A stretch of DNA of 64,000 nucleotides. Source: Oryzias latipes. Its lineage: Eukaryota; Chordata; Actinopteri; Beloniformes; Adrianichthyidae. The position numbers and the translations under genes were made by a program. The DNA is taken from assembly GCF_002234675.1 (NCBI RefSeq), contig NC_019871.2, forward strand, positions 17,020,331 through 17,084,330, written 5' to 3'. Positions 27,001 to 39,794 of the stretch are shown in pieces. Every line of letters starts with the position of its first letter. Position 1 is the stretch's first letter. The notes under the pieces are model-generated. The model was not told the origin of the DNA. It ran no database searches and worked only from the letters and a program-made list of their open reading frames with translations.

Positions 27001-30000
27001 AAAGGAAACATTAGAAAAAGTCACTGCATTATGAGCACAGCGTCTGCAGGGGAAACCATATTACTTACTTCAGTGGTGATTTTTTTTTTTTTTTTAGGAT
27101 AAAATTCTAGCATGATATGTGAGCCTAACCTGCGTGAGCTTGTAAGTCTCTCTGATTGAGCTTCTTTACGTCTTTCAGCTTACTGCCGTCAACGATAAGA
27201 TGGCAGAGTACACTAACACACCGGGCACAGCTTCTCTGAATGCTGCCCTCATGCACACCCTCCAGAGACACAGAGACATTCTGCAGGTGAGTCATTCATT
27301 ATTATCTCTTTTAGTTCAATATGCTACAAAGAAAAAAAAAATCATAGATGACCTGTTTCTTGACGCCACACATGGATGTGTTTTTATTTATTTTTTGGTC
27401 CTTTTTTTGCTGTCTTCTCAGGATTACACTCATGAATTCCACAAAACCAAGGGCAACTTTCTGGCCATTCGAGAAAGAGAAGACCTCCTAGGTTCTGTCA
27501 GAAAAGACATTGAGTGAGTATAAAAATAGGCCTCTACAGCTGAGACATCAGTTGTGTCACAACTGGAAAGATGAGATCATAGCTGCTGATAGAAACCATT
27601 CAACTCCAGTGGTCAGTTACCTTTTATACCATGGTCCGGGTGGATACTAGATGCTGATTGGCTGCTGGGTGTGATTTAAAAAGTGATAATCCATAGTGAT
27701 AATGCACGCCTAAAAAAGAAGTTCCGGTCACAAATCTTAAATGCTCTGTCTTATTGCGCTGGCTTCTTTAAAGCAGACTTTTGCTTCATCATCTGGACAT
27801 AAACAAGTGGTTTCTCTCTAAATTGATGCTTTAATTAACCAATCGTGACAATCAGCCTATTTATCGCTTTCCTTTGTCGCTGCAGTCGAGGTCAGTGCTG
27901 GGTGACATGTTATCATGTTACCATGACAACACGCTGCATCACGTCACAAATAGTCTGCTTTTTGTTAGAAAGCCATTTAAACCAAACAAATAAGACTAAA
28001 GTGCTAAAAACTGATTAGATATTTATTTATTTTGTAAGTGACCATGGTAAAAGTGGGATAATGGCTTTCAAAGTGTGCTTTATCAGACATTAAGGCAGCG
28101 TTGGACGGTTCAGGCTTCCACGGCGTGCGTTCATTTCTGATAATGCACTCGTGGTCGGCCAATATCACTTACTCAACACTGAGGTGAAAGATGGATGCTG
28201 GCTTGTGCGGCTTTGCCTGTTTTTTAATTTTTATTTGAAATAATCTGGTTGATCCCGCAAATCGGCTTAAATGTCTTTGATTTCTGGGGAAATGATCAGA
28301 ATTTTTCCCTTTGGCATGCTCTTATGAAAATTTCTGATTAACACTTAAAGAAGAAGCCCTTTGGCCTTGGATGGAAGGAGTATGTGCTATCATAAATAAG
28401 TTGTAGGATCCTCACTGACCATGACTCCTGTAAATGTTGTGTTTTTTTTTTTCTTTTCTCAATGGTGTATTGATTTTTTTTTTTTTTTTACACAGCAGTC
28501 AGCTTATGGGGAGCACTGCAGGGCTTTCATTGATCCCACTCCATCTGCCTTAGATGCAGATCTCTTACAGAGGAACACATACCTGTACTCCGCTGTCCTG
28601 AAGTCACTTATCAGTATGGAGGGGTTTTTTGAGACACTCTGCCGGTCAAACGGTCGAACAACCTCGAGCGTTAAATAATGTAATCTTTCAAAATTGCTAG
28701 GTTCAGATCTTTTTCTGTTCTCCCTGTCTAAAATCTATTGGAAACCTTGTACGAACTAAGAAATGAGGTCAGTGAAGCCTCTTTTTGTTGAGAGATGTGA
28801 CCGATTTCTGCACAGTTGTTGCACTGTGGGTGACGATGACTTTTGAACTTTCTGCTGTTGTTTTTTTTTTTTAAATACTACAACAAAACATAAACTTTTG
28901 AGCTAAAATTATTTCTTTTTCTAAGCTCATGAGAACATACTTTCCTCAATGTTTTTAGCTCCACTGCACCTTTTTCGGCTTCTCTTCTTTATTCTTTGTG
29001 CCACTAGCTAATGAGGACCAGTAGCGTCCAGCTCTAATGTGACACTCATCCTTTTCTCTTCCAAAGGCTTAACCTCCACTGCTGTCATTTATTACCAAAA
29101 GTTAAATATGATAGAGAATAGGGATGGGCGATATATCTGTGCCAGCATCGGTATCGAACATTATTTGCACAATTAAAGTTTATCGGCCCGATGTAAAAAA
29201 AAAAAAAAAACCTACCGATATTCTACAGACTGTTTTCAGAAACATTTTATTTTTTAAATGTACACTTATTCCTAATAGATTAGGAAGCTTATGTTTGCAG
29301 TCACGGTCAGTAATTGTCTTCAGGCAAAGGTTATTTTGAGAGGGATGCATGTTGTTCCGAATAGATCCCTGGCAATGGGGAGCTTATGGTTTACAGTTAT
29401 GTCCAATGGTCTTACAGATATATTCATATGAAAGTCTTAAAGTGATATTTGTTCCAATGAGATCCTTTGCTGTATGCTAAAAAGGTCAAGTGCAACATGA
29501 TTGTCCAGTGAGAGAAAAGTTGTGCATTTCTAGTAAAGAAACAACAGGGGTTGACATAGCCCAGAAATTTGCACTGGCCCACAGGGCCAGTAGGTTTTGA
29601 AAGTTACTGGCCCGACACTGCACACAGCTCCGCAGGTGCTTGCAACTTTAGGGGGGTCCGGGGGCATGCCCCCCCGGAAAATTTTAATATGGGGAAATTT
29701 GGTGCATTCTGGTGACATCTAGCACTTATTTATACACTTTTCAATTACTGAAAATAGAGCATATCAAACTTAAATCTGCTCTAGTCTGTTTCAGATGTTT
29801 TGAAGAGAGCACTGCAGTGAAGTAGGTAACACTAGTTAAGAAGTTTTCATGCTGCCCAGGGCTCCAGACTAACTTTTTTCACTAGGAGCACAGTGGCCCC
29901 CAACTGAAAATTTTAGGGGCACAACCAGAAAATTTAGGGGCGCATACCGTAAATCAACATGCTAACCAAATCTACTAATTTCCACTGTATTACTATTAAT

Positions 30001-33000
30001 AAAATACTTTAATAATAGATGCAAAAATTACAATGCGCCGTTTGAAATTCAGTGTCACATTTTATTCTGCACTTTTGAAAATGCAACAAGGTAAACTGAC
30101 AAAAGCATCGCTGTCACGATACAACGATACAAGCAGCGTTGTATCGGAGATTTTATTTTTAGGCCATATCGCCCAGCACTACTTTAGTTACTTAATTAAA
30201 TTAAATAATTGAAAAATTAAATAAAATTAAATTACTGAGATCATTCAGCTAACTAGAAATACTTACTGCTTACAGTGTTGTAAAGAAAAAGAAAATTAAG
30301 TAGTTTGACATTATACTCCATTTGACTCTGAGATTCAGGTATTTGGAGTTGCCTGTGATTCTTTAACATTCAGCTTAAAGCTTAGTGCATACAGTTTCAT
30401 CTTCAATGCATTCATTAAATATCTTGCTGTCCATACTACTAATTCCACCCATTACTCCATCTAACATATTCCTATCTATTCCTGCCATGTCTTCCACATC
30501 TCTGACATGCTTCAGTCTCTCTTCAGTGACGGTGTCGAATTTATGATCATCGCGGTGAAAAACCACCAGGGGGCGCGCTGATATGTGTGTCAGTTTAAAT
30601 ATATCTGTCTAAAATGTAATAATAACCCACTGGCTTGTTCCTTCGTTGTTGCTGTTTAACATTGTTTAGTATTGAATTGTTACTTTCAATAAAGTTTGAA
30701 AAAAAAAGTAGAGTGAGCGCGTGCCGCGTGGTGCTCGGCAGCGACAGCCGCGCGCGCAGGCGGGAGAGGAGGAGAAGAGTGATAAAAGGTTTCCCATAGA
30801 AACCCTTGAAGTCTGAACACAGCACTAGCAGAAAAAGTGAATTATAAAGATGAGGTAAATCTACACGTTTTCGCAAAATATACTTTATTGAAAAAGGTGA
30901 AAAATGTATTAACCGTTAGATATTTTAGTGGCCCGAGCGGACAAGTAAAAAATAAAGTCTTGTGGTCCGTACTGCTTGAAAAACAGGACCGGGCCAGCGG
31001 ACAAATGGCTATGTCGAGCCCTGAACAAAAAGGAAATCTAAACTTTGTGTTACTGCAGACGCTTAAGGCCTCTTAAACATAGAAAATGTTGCATCATATG
31101 TTGAACCTGAGAAAACAGCAGCGGTGTAATAACAGGGTAATAACTTGTGGTCAACTAAAGTGTCCGTGTCAGCAACTAAGCTTGTTATGGTAAGAAATGT
31201 AAGTATTTGGAAAAACATCTGCAGAAAAAAGCATGAAATTATAATCCAAGGGACTGTAGTTCTAGAGTTTGGTGTTCATGTTCTATAATTTACCCTAAGA
31301 GGTTTTTTAAAACAACAAAAGGGTTTTTCTCCTGCAATTTTCACTAACACGGTCTCTGAAAACTGCTGAAGTTGAGGCCTCTCCCTCTTGGACTTTAGTT
31401 GTCAGGTAGGGGGCAGTATAGTATAAAAATGCATAGAATGAAGGCTGGTTATGCTTCACAAAAATCACAAATCCATTTGCTTTCAAAGAAACCATGCACA
31501 TTTATGTGAACATCTAAATAACCAGTTTGATATTTTATCTCGTTCTTAATCAATGTCTGGAAGATGTGGCTAACCATATTTTGACAAGAGTGCGTGCACA
31601 CACACACACACACAAGCACACACAGTGAGCAGCTGAAGCGTTCATAGCAGCAAAATGGAGACATAATTCTCCCTCTGCTCCCGCTTTGAATCTAAATGTC
31701 AGCAGCAAAAGTGACAGTTTGGCCGTGATTTACACCCGTGCCCTTTTTAGAAAGCCCTGCTGAAGTGAGGGAGCTGGATGTTGGTACACGCAGTTCCAGC
31801 CCTAAGTATGCATCAGCACTGCTGCTGTGGGAGCCATGCTGGGCTCAGGGCAGCCACGGACTGTGCGTGCACCCATTTGTTTGTTCTCATGCACTCTCTG
31901 CTTTTAGCTGGGTGGGGTAGGCGTTAATGGCATATGTGTGTCTCCATGCCTCCAGCGCTTTTTTTTTTTTTTTTTTTTTTTTGCTCACCAGGAAGGTGGG
32001 GCTGTGCTTAATGACTACAAACCCAGGATGTTAGTCAGCTGTTCAGGGAACCTGATACTTCATAGTTGCATCAAGTGCATCAGAACGGGTGTGATTCTAT
32101 TGTTACATGAGTGGTGTAACAGGCCTTACATTATTTGAAGTAGCAGGTTAAAAAAAAGTCATATGGATTTGGTGTAGCTCCCTTTTCAAGCCCAGCTGAC
32201 TGCTTTTTTTTACCTTTTACTTCAAGGAAATCAATCTGGATGAATGACTCTATGCAGGCAGCCCATCCATTAACTTTGAGCTCTTTGCTGCTTCAAAGCT
32301 TACTAGTAGAAAAAACATTTTCATTTTTGCATCTTCACCAGCTTGGATGGATTTTACCATTCATTTTTAATTTAACGAGGTCTCTATTAATAATTCCATG
32401 GGCAGATGCCATAAGAACCCGACTTTTAAGCCTTACACACTCAGTTATCAGTTCCAGTGGAATGAAGTCATGTTTATGAAAGCCAGTTTACTTTGCAAAT
32501 CATGTCAGAAAAAAACGTTTTTGTTAAAAATAGACGAGCATGAAAATGACTAAATTCCCAACAAGCTCATTCTAAAAAGAAAAAAAAAATAATAATTAAT
32601 GCACCAAACCAGGATTTAAACAACTTTTGTCTGATTTAGCTGCACCTTCCCTTGACTTAGATGAAACAAAGTTTAAAAGATCAAGGATTGCTTTTGGTTT
32701 TAAGGTCTTTAATAAATGAAAGAGCTGTTTAAATTGATGTGCTCTTCATTCTGATTGACTTGTGTTTATTCCTCTGTCAGGACATACAAGAGTGGCTCTG
32801 GGGTCAACAACAGAAGAACCGAGCTGTTTCTAAAGGAGCATGAACATCTAAGAAAGTAAGTTTACACCAAGATTATCGACCTATTTACCAATAAAGTCAC
32901 GTTTTTTTCCGAGTTAAGAATACATGCTTTGCAAGCCAGGAAGAGAGAAATCTGGACTGCAACGGTTTTTATGTTTCTTTTCCAAAAGAAATGCTCTTAT

Positions 33001-36000
33001 TTAGCTTTAAAACCACAGTGTTTTGTGCAGCAGAACTCTGCAGTTTAAAGGTTTAAATCAAAAAAAATGAATGGAATTACAAAACAGCGTGAGGAACCGT
33101 GATCTCCAGCTTTCTTATCCTCCAATCATTTGGCTGAGTCAGCAAAGCTACAGAACAGCATGCGGTTTGTGAAACCTGTGTGCGTTTGTGTGTATGTGTG
33201 TGCGCGAGTGAGGTGTTTGGTGCACCCTCGGTGGTGCACACATTTGAATGTCAGCAAGGACCACAAGCGCAGGATAAAACAAAATGCAAATCTATCAACA
33301 AACCTTCCTTACGCTTCAAAATGAGGATTTATTCCCAAAGTTCAAATCACATCTGTCTATTTGTTAGTAGCCAACGAAGAAACAAGGTTGTGTGGAGGCC
33401 CCTCACCGTTATGTTTCAACACAGACAGTAGACGGTAGTCTCTGATGAATTTTAAGTTGTAGATCCGGCAGAAATTGATCACAGAACAGGTTTTTGCTCC
33501 TGTGATAAAGTGTTGAGTTTAATTTATTATGGGCTGCGTGAATCAGCATTACCTGTAATGACCAGCAGAGGGCAAAGCATGTCTGTTGCTGTATGCACAA
33601 CTGCAATTCCATAAGTTCAATATACTGATATTCACTTAATCAAGATTGGGAACTGGGATCATTTATTTAGTTAAATCAGAGCATGCGTGAGAAAAACGCT
33701 CCAGTGGTTTGGAGAAAGACATATAAAAAGATGTAAAAAATGAGCAGCTGACACTAGAGTCACAGGGAAAATGTGGTTTGCTGTGACCAGCAGCTGAAAT
33801 AGGAATATAATACGTAGATAAAAACCATAAACAAAGCGTCACCTGGGTGCAAATGAATCCTGTTAATCATGTCCTTATTTTTAGTTAGAGTACAAATGTC
33901 TTGGAGGGATATATGGACTGTATTTTTATTTATTGATTTATTTTTTACTTTCCCAGATGTCAACAACTTTATCAGTTTTGACACAATGATCCTTAGTTCC
34001 TTACTTATCTTCTGTCAAAATTTAAAAAAAGTTTGCAATTATTTATATTGTTTATCCCTGTCTGTTCTATGGGCTCAATAACTTATTCTAAGCTTTTTGT
34101 ACTGACGTCAATTGAGAAATTATTATTGTTATTTTTAATTGTTTGGAATACGTTCGAAGTAAAAAACTGAACAATTTCAGACACATAATGAAAGCCCTAT
34201 AGGTTTCTAGCCACTGCTAACTTGTTTGGATTACAGAATATTCATGAAATGTGAATTATTTAAGCTTAGTTTCTGCTTAAATGTTAAGCTTTTTAAGATT
34301 TAATTGACATTAATGTGGAAAGATTTCGAAACACCTCTTTGTGTTTTAATAAACTGTCTTTCAAAAGCAACATCAGAGTTTCACTGATACTATTCATGAA
34401 AATCAGGCTTGTTGTTCATCACCCGGCGCTTTAAGCAGCATCAGAAACGCTCCCATACAAGCTGCTTTAACACCTCAAGGGCCTCTTTTAATAGCTCTAA
34501 AACCATCACTTATTAGCTCACTCATTCAATATGCATTTTCCCGTTAAGACATTTTAAAACTTTAGATTGTTTTCCAATGACTGCTGTGATATTAGAAACC
34601 CTTCCATTTTCTCATTAATTCTGCTTTAATATATTTATCAGTTCTAATGCACTGGCTTCACTTCAGAGCAGATTAGTTTTCTTCAACTTTAAGCATATTC
34701 ATCGATTAAATGAGCTGATATCAGCATTTTGGGCATAACTGTGGGCTGTAACGGAATGTTGAGTTGCAGATATTGCAATTAAGGGAAACTTCTTAAAAAA
34801 TGCGAGTCCTTGGGGCACAGTGAAGCTATGGCACTGATGCTACATAACTGAAGTGCGCATTGCAGTGGACTGTCTGTCATTTTGTGCATTTGCCTGTGAA
34901 TAGGAAGAGAGCATGTGGTCTGTATGGGTTCATTCATCACAACTAGAAAGGAAAGCAATTAGCTGGAAGCTAATGAGCGATTTAATGACTGCAGGAAACA
35001 CAACTTCAGAGAGGGAAAGGAAAGAGTCCCTTCAGAGCTGAAGCCACAAAACCCAGCATCTGACTGAGATGACTAATGGGAAAACCAGCCACTTATGTCT
35101 GTGCTGTAGACTCTGAAGAGAAGAAAGTATAACCAGGTTTCTCTCTGGCTCCGCCTCAGATCAACTTTGAATTTTCTAACAGTCTCAGTTCTGCCGGGAA
35201 ATAAAACTGCAGTATATTTTATGGTCAGTCATGAGGTCAGGGACAGTTCAGGAGGAAAGGAAAGGTTAGGCATAACCTGTAAATGTTTCTAATTGTTTTG
35301 TATTTCACTGCATGTACAGTATTCTTGTGTAACCCAGTTTTTTTTCTCTCCTCCCCAACCTGTAGCTCAGACCGACTAATGGACGACACTATAAGGTAAA
35401 TCCTCTGTTTCCTCACACATTTGGATTTATGTGTGTCACATTTTCTGATTTCATTGTGAACATTGTAAACCTTGTTTTTTCTGAGCGGTACAGTACAGAA
35501 CAGTCTGGGATTTTGAGCGTTTCCATTATAAAATGGATCCATTAAGCTGGACCGCACTGACCAATTTTTGGGGCCCTGTTAGTTGTGGGTCCATAGAAAA
35601 ATGGAACGGACCAGTTAGGGCAGAGCTTCTGTTGAAACCCGTTGATTGGCTGAAGGTCATACTGACAACTCTGGAAACAAGGTTTTAGCGTCACACGACT
35701 TTAGACTAGGTCCTTTGACGTTTGCCCATCTGCCTTCAGAAAAATGCAGAGAAAAGGAGGGTATGGAATAAAGACCTCGAATAAAATGTTGCTTGTAGAT
35801 GTACAGGAACCTGGGTTCATGTTTACATTGACATCGCTTTAAAAAAAAAATATTTTTATAAATGTGTACTAGAGTTAGAACACTTGTATACATCTAAGTA
35901 TGGTATTTCTTCTGACTAATTAAAGATGTAACATGCTAACAGTTTTGTTTCAATTATATTTTTATTTTTATTTAATTGCATCCAATTTTCCTGTTTTTTA

Positions 36001-38048
36001 TTGGCTTTTATTACTAATCGCTTGACAAGGGATTCACTGTTTATCAGCTTAAGATCAGTATCAGCATCAAAATCTCTTCTTTACCCTAATGTTAACATTT
36101 CTAACAGAAACACATCACTGCATTTGCAACAGACTCCAGCATGTCGTCCATGTGGAGATGTTTTAAAATCTCAGTATCTGCAGTGATGCGTGGCTAACAC
36201 AACCCATTCATTGTTGACTCTAAAATTGAGACAAGGTTTAATATTTATAAAAACAGAAATCAAAGTTGCCAAAGAATCTGCCAGCTTTTACTATTCTACA
36301 TTTATAGCTGTTACTTTTACATGTCCTTTTATTTGTTTGCTTGTTTTTTTGTGCATTGCTGATTAAGTAGATGGCCAACTATAACTAATACAACTACTTT
36401 AATTCATTTGTGTCGTACATCACACTTCTGTGACTTTCGTTTCAAGATGTTGTTGATGATGACTTCAGAACTTTTCTTTTTTGTCTGTTTTTACATTTTT
36501 TCTTTCTTTTTTCCTGCATGTGTTTAAAAGAAACGTTCTGTCAATAACAAGGTGTGCTGTCATGCACGTACCATGTCTTAAAAAGTAGTTTCCTTCGATC
36601 AGCTCTTGATAAGCAGGTGTTCACGGACACAAAGGCTTGCGGATGTTGCTTCCCTCAGCAGTGTCATGTCCTGACTGAGGAGAACATGATCCTCCAAACA
36701 CAGCTTCAGGCCAAGACTGCAGTGTCCCCTCAGAAACCCCAATCCGCCTTCAACCACCTGTGCTAACGCTTCTGCATCCACTCACGCTTATTGCAGATTT
36801 GTAGATGGGATTTTACCTTGAAAAAAGCTTTTTTTTATTTTTATTGACCAACGCAGATTAATAGAGCCTAAGTAATTTACTATAGTAGTGATGCAGATTA
36901 AAGTCACTTCAATGCTTCCCAAAAAGTAAAGAATGCTAACAAATAGACATACACTAAATACAAATATAAAGGCAACACTTTTTTTTTACTCCTGATTGTC
37001 CTGAGACGAGCTCAAAGATCTGAAACATTTTCCACAAACACAAAAAAGTCATTTTTCTGAAATATTGTTCACAAATCTGTCTTTATCTGTAACACTGGGC
37101 ATGTCTTTGCTGAGATAATCCGTGCTATGGCCCAGGTGTGCCATATCAAGATGCTGATTGGACAGCACGATTATTCCACAGGTGTGCCTCAGACTGGCCA
37201 CAATAAAGGGCCACTCTGAAATATGTGGTTTTGTTTTATGGGGGGGTCTGGGGACTCGCAGAACTGGTCAGCAGTTGTCTCATGTAGTGCAAAACACTGT
37301 CACAGATGTAGAGAGAAGTCACTCCTGTTTGCTTTCTGAAACAGCAACTTTTTTTGGTACAAAATTGCAATAACAGTCTAAAGGGACTTTTGTTAAAGTA
37401 TCTCTAATGACAAAATTTACTAAATGATTTCCCACAATCCACATTCCAGAGTAAAGTTTCTCAATTTTTCTACAACAGAGCACAAAAGAGACAGCTCTAC
37501 TTCCTCTCTATAGGTCCACCTCACAGTTGAATTAACAGTCAAATGTTGACCAGGAATATATTTATCTGGGGTTGTGTCTTGTGGAATTGCCTATTTACCA
37601 TATTTCTTTCTTTAGCATTGCCATGGCCACCAAGGAGAACATGACTTCTCAAAGGAGCATTCTGAAATCCATACAGAGCAGGGTCAACACACTGGCCAGT
37701 ATCCTTTCTGCTGCATGATTGCAGGGCTGTGTACAGGAAACCACACGGAGGAGTTATTGGTTTAAAAACAAACAACTGCTGTTTCTTCAGAAATCAATGC
37801 TCATGAAAAAGCTTTCTGTTTTTTTTTCCCTGGAAAAATGCATCCATCAGGATTTCTACAGGAGTGATTGCTGTGACCGTGCAGTCCCACAGAATTACCT
37901 TCCTTCACATTTGACTCCCTCAGATCGTTTTCCAGCTATCAACAGTCTCATCCAGCGAATCAACCTGCGGAAGAGAAGAGACTCTCTCATCCTTGGCACT
38001 GTGATTGGCGTCTGCACCATTCTCCTCCTCCTTTATGCATTTCACTAA
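24045..38048 (+). CDS. gosr1: Golgi SNAP receptor complex member 1 (GS28/GOS28), complete, 9 exons
   Basis: Qb-SNARE of the cis/medial Golgi for ER-to-Golgi and intra-Golgi vesicle fusion, partnering syntaxin-5, Ykt6 and Bet1L. Exons: 24045-24078, 24879-24990, 26748-26835, 27179-27286, 27422-27513, 32781-32855, 35366-35395, 37616-37698, 37924-38048; they sum to 747 nt, 248 aa (human 250), with GT/AG and matching phases throughout. The protein starts MAGLGSSNYWEDLRKQARQL. The N-terminal helical region covers about residues 10-120. The SNARE motif (about 155-225) holds ENMTSQRSILKSIQ, whose Gln is the expected zero-layer residue. It ends with NLRKRRDSLILGTVIGVC and a single C-terminal anchor finishing LLLLYAFH. 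The ATG context (aaaATGG) is strong. Exon 7 is a 30-nt microexon. Intron 5 (27514-32780) carries a nested transposon cluster and an orphan exon-like frame. Confidence 0.97.
25522..25907 (-). mobile_element. Truncated Tc1-like transposon (transposase N-terminus)
   Basis: The minus strand from 25569 reads MAKTKELSKDTRNKIVD, the start of a Tc1-like transposase, then breaks off at about 25522. 3' on the plus strand follow the element's non-coding end (caggcctctctcatctttt) and the terminal aaatactttttgccccactg followed by TA. The rest of the transposase and the other end are missing. It lies in gosr1 intron 2. Confidence 0.85.
28496..28678 (+). other. Orphan exon-like open frame in gosr1 intron 5
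   Basis: Sixty codons plus stop directly after a long T-tract and a CACAG acceptor-like site. It begins QSAYGEHCRAFIDPTPSALD, continues ADLLQRNTYLYSAVLKSLI and ends NGRTTSSVK. Composition looks protein-like. Spliced to gosr1 exon 5 (phase 2) it would be read in a different frame and stop soon, so it is not an obvious gosr1 exon. I do not recognise it; it may be a captured exon or a retrogene piece, or chance. Confidence 0.3.
29119..31026. mobile_element. Nested hAT-type DNA transposon cluster
   Basis: In gosr1 intron 5. One pair of ends is TAGGGATGGGCGATAT (29119) and, as reverse complement, TAGTGCTGGGCGATAT (right end near 30181). A second pair is CAGGGGTTGACATAGCC (about 29546) and, reverse complement of the end near 31021, CAGGGCTCGACATAGCC. 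A third left end, CAGGGCTCCAGACTAAC, begins near 29858. These TAGGG/CAGGG ends fit hAT elements, but the pairs interleave and I could not read clean 8-bp duplications, so insertion order is not resolved. No intact transposase frame is present. Confidence 0.6.
31597..31614. repeat. (CA)9 microsatellite
   Basis: Nine uninterrupted CA units in gosr1 intron 5, with further degenerate CA just 3'. Confidence 0.85.
36960..37235 (+). mobile_element. Tc1-like transposon fragment (5' non-coding part)
   Basis: Carries, in order, ataaaggcaacactttttt, gagctcaaagatctgaaaca, atattgttcacaaatctgtc, catatcaagatgctgattgg and ctggccacaataaagggcc, a segment I know as the 5' region of a teleost Tc1-like element. 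The transposase part is absent. It lies in gosr1 intron 7 and differs from the families at 25.5 and 42 kb. Confidence 0.6.
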
Positions 38049-38678
38049 AAAACCTGGATAGATGCATTCAGTAAAGACGCAAGACTGAGCCAAGGACGCT
38101 TTTCATAGGCTGAGCTCAAACTTTGAAGGACTACAGAGGTTGTGAGGCAGAAGGACTCTTGTACAGTCCAGTCCTGGGACAGAAATTAACCGTGCTAAAG
38201 AGCTGCTGCAGAACTTGTAGCAGCGGGACAGATGAAGGGCTGGTGGCTTGGAATTCTTCTGCTTTGGTCTCCTAATAAGATAAAATGTAAAAACAGAAAA
38301 GAAGAGGGATACATGAATAATTTACTTGGAGAAAAATGGTTTCTGGAGTAACTATGGCGTAAAGTGTTTCTTCTTTTTATGGTTCTTACTGATGGAGAGG
38401 GATGATGGTTTGTCAACTGTAAAATTGAAATGAACAAGTCTTCTCATCTTATCATAAGTAACATAAAAAAGTGTATAACTCTGTTATTGTTTAATGTACA
38501 GTAAATGATAAACTGAGCGCCATCTTCAGAGCCACGTCATTTCTGAGGAGGTTTCAGAGGATGAAGGTGGAGATGGATTCAAGCTGCTGAATCCTCGGCC
38601 TCCACTTCCACATCTGGAAGGCTCCTTAGATATGCTTGAAATAATTTCAACACATTGATCCAGACAGTTTTGACTATG

Positions 38679-38699
38679 AATAAAAGCTATTTTAATAAA
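38679..38699 (+). promoter_or_regulatory. gosr1: Twin poly(A) signals of gosr1
   Basis: AATAAA at 38679-38684 and again at 38694-38699, about 630 bases after the stop codon. The sequence between stop and signals shows no repeat and is the likely 3' UTR. Confidence 0.6.
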
Positions 38700-38984
38700 A
38701 AGAATATGAAAGTGTTCTGTGAAAGCTGTGTTTCCTTTGCCGTTGTAGCAACTTTGAATGTTTTTTTTTTAATACAATAAGGTTGATTTTGTGTGAAACA
38801 AATAAGCAGTGATGTTTTTTTTATATTTAGTTAATGCTACACTCAGAAACATGGTAAAATCATTTTGTTAGATGTATGAGGGTGGCCGTTCATATAAAAA
38901 AACAAATCTGTTTTTGTAGATTTTTTTAAGGCTCACCTGATTATGCCATTTTTTTTTTAGCCAAAAGAAAACACCTGAGTCATT

Positions 38985-39296
38985 TTGTAGGACATAGTTT
39001 CTGCAGAGCAGCAGGAGTTCCTCAGAAATTTGCCTCTGAGTTGTGGGCAGGAACGTTAACACGGTAACCCTCCACTCATTTCCCAGGATCCCTGTGTTTA
39101 CAACAATGAGTAAATTTCGCTAGAGGAGACATCACGTGATTCTTCATAGGAGGAGAGCACCGCCATCTTGGGGAGGTCAAGTCACTGCTGCAGTGCATTC
39201 ATGTGAACACATTTTTTGAAAAAATGCCAGTTCATTGTGTGGGTTTCAACTGCCAAAATTGGAGAAATGAGTCCACAAAGGAGAAAGATTTCACAG
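38985..39296 (+). mobile_element. THAP-domain first exon of a degenerate DNA transposon
   Basis: The block tagtttctgcagagcagcag...ttgcctctgagttgtggg (38995-39042) matches 6648-6703 inside the Kolobok-like element. It leads to an ATG at 39224 opening MPVHCVGFNCQNWRNESTKE, then KDFTG, ending at a GTAAGG donor (39297). MP-x-H-C-x4-C with an early Trp is the start of a THAP (C2CH) zinc finger, the DNA-binding domain of P and Kolobok transposases. I found no second exon downstream before the L2 remnant. Confidence 0.6.
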
Positions 39297-39794
39297 GTAA
39301 GGACTACAATTTTTTTTCTTTTAATGCTGCAGGGTCATCAATAATAGTACACATGTTGGCATGATTCTCTAGGGCTGTTATCAACATGCTGCATGATGTA
39401 CATATAATTTGCTGTTGACATAAATGTAAACTTTATTTTGTTAAACATATCTACAGTATACTAGGACTAAGCTATTATAGTAATATATATTTATACATTT
39501 CTGACTCAGAGACTGAACTTTTCTTGCAGGTTTCTAATGGATTCAGACTTAAGGAAAAAGGGAGAGTACATGAATTGCACTGCACCAAACAGAGGCATGG
39601 AGAACTAAATGATGAATAATGATCAAGAATAGAGATGAGAAGGAGAGTAGAAGTAGATGAGAAAAGAGGACAGAACCCCAGTGCACCATAGTTACCCCAG
39701 CTTCAAAATTACTAGCAGCATACTGACAACTAATTGTTATTGTTATTAAGTTCAATTTAAACACATTAACATTAAGTTAAGTAATCTCAGAATA

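Noticed and set aside
27615..28060. Possible MITE with ttttataccatggtc / gaccatggtaaaagt ends
   Set aside because: The ends match only partly and no target-site duplication is readable.
35480..35620. Possible small palindromic element near cggtacagtacagaacag
   Set aside because: Some internal inverted similarity, but no clear ends or duplication.
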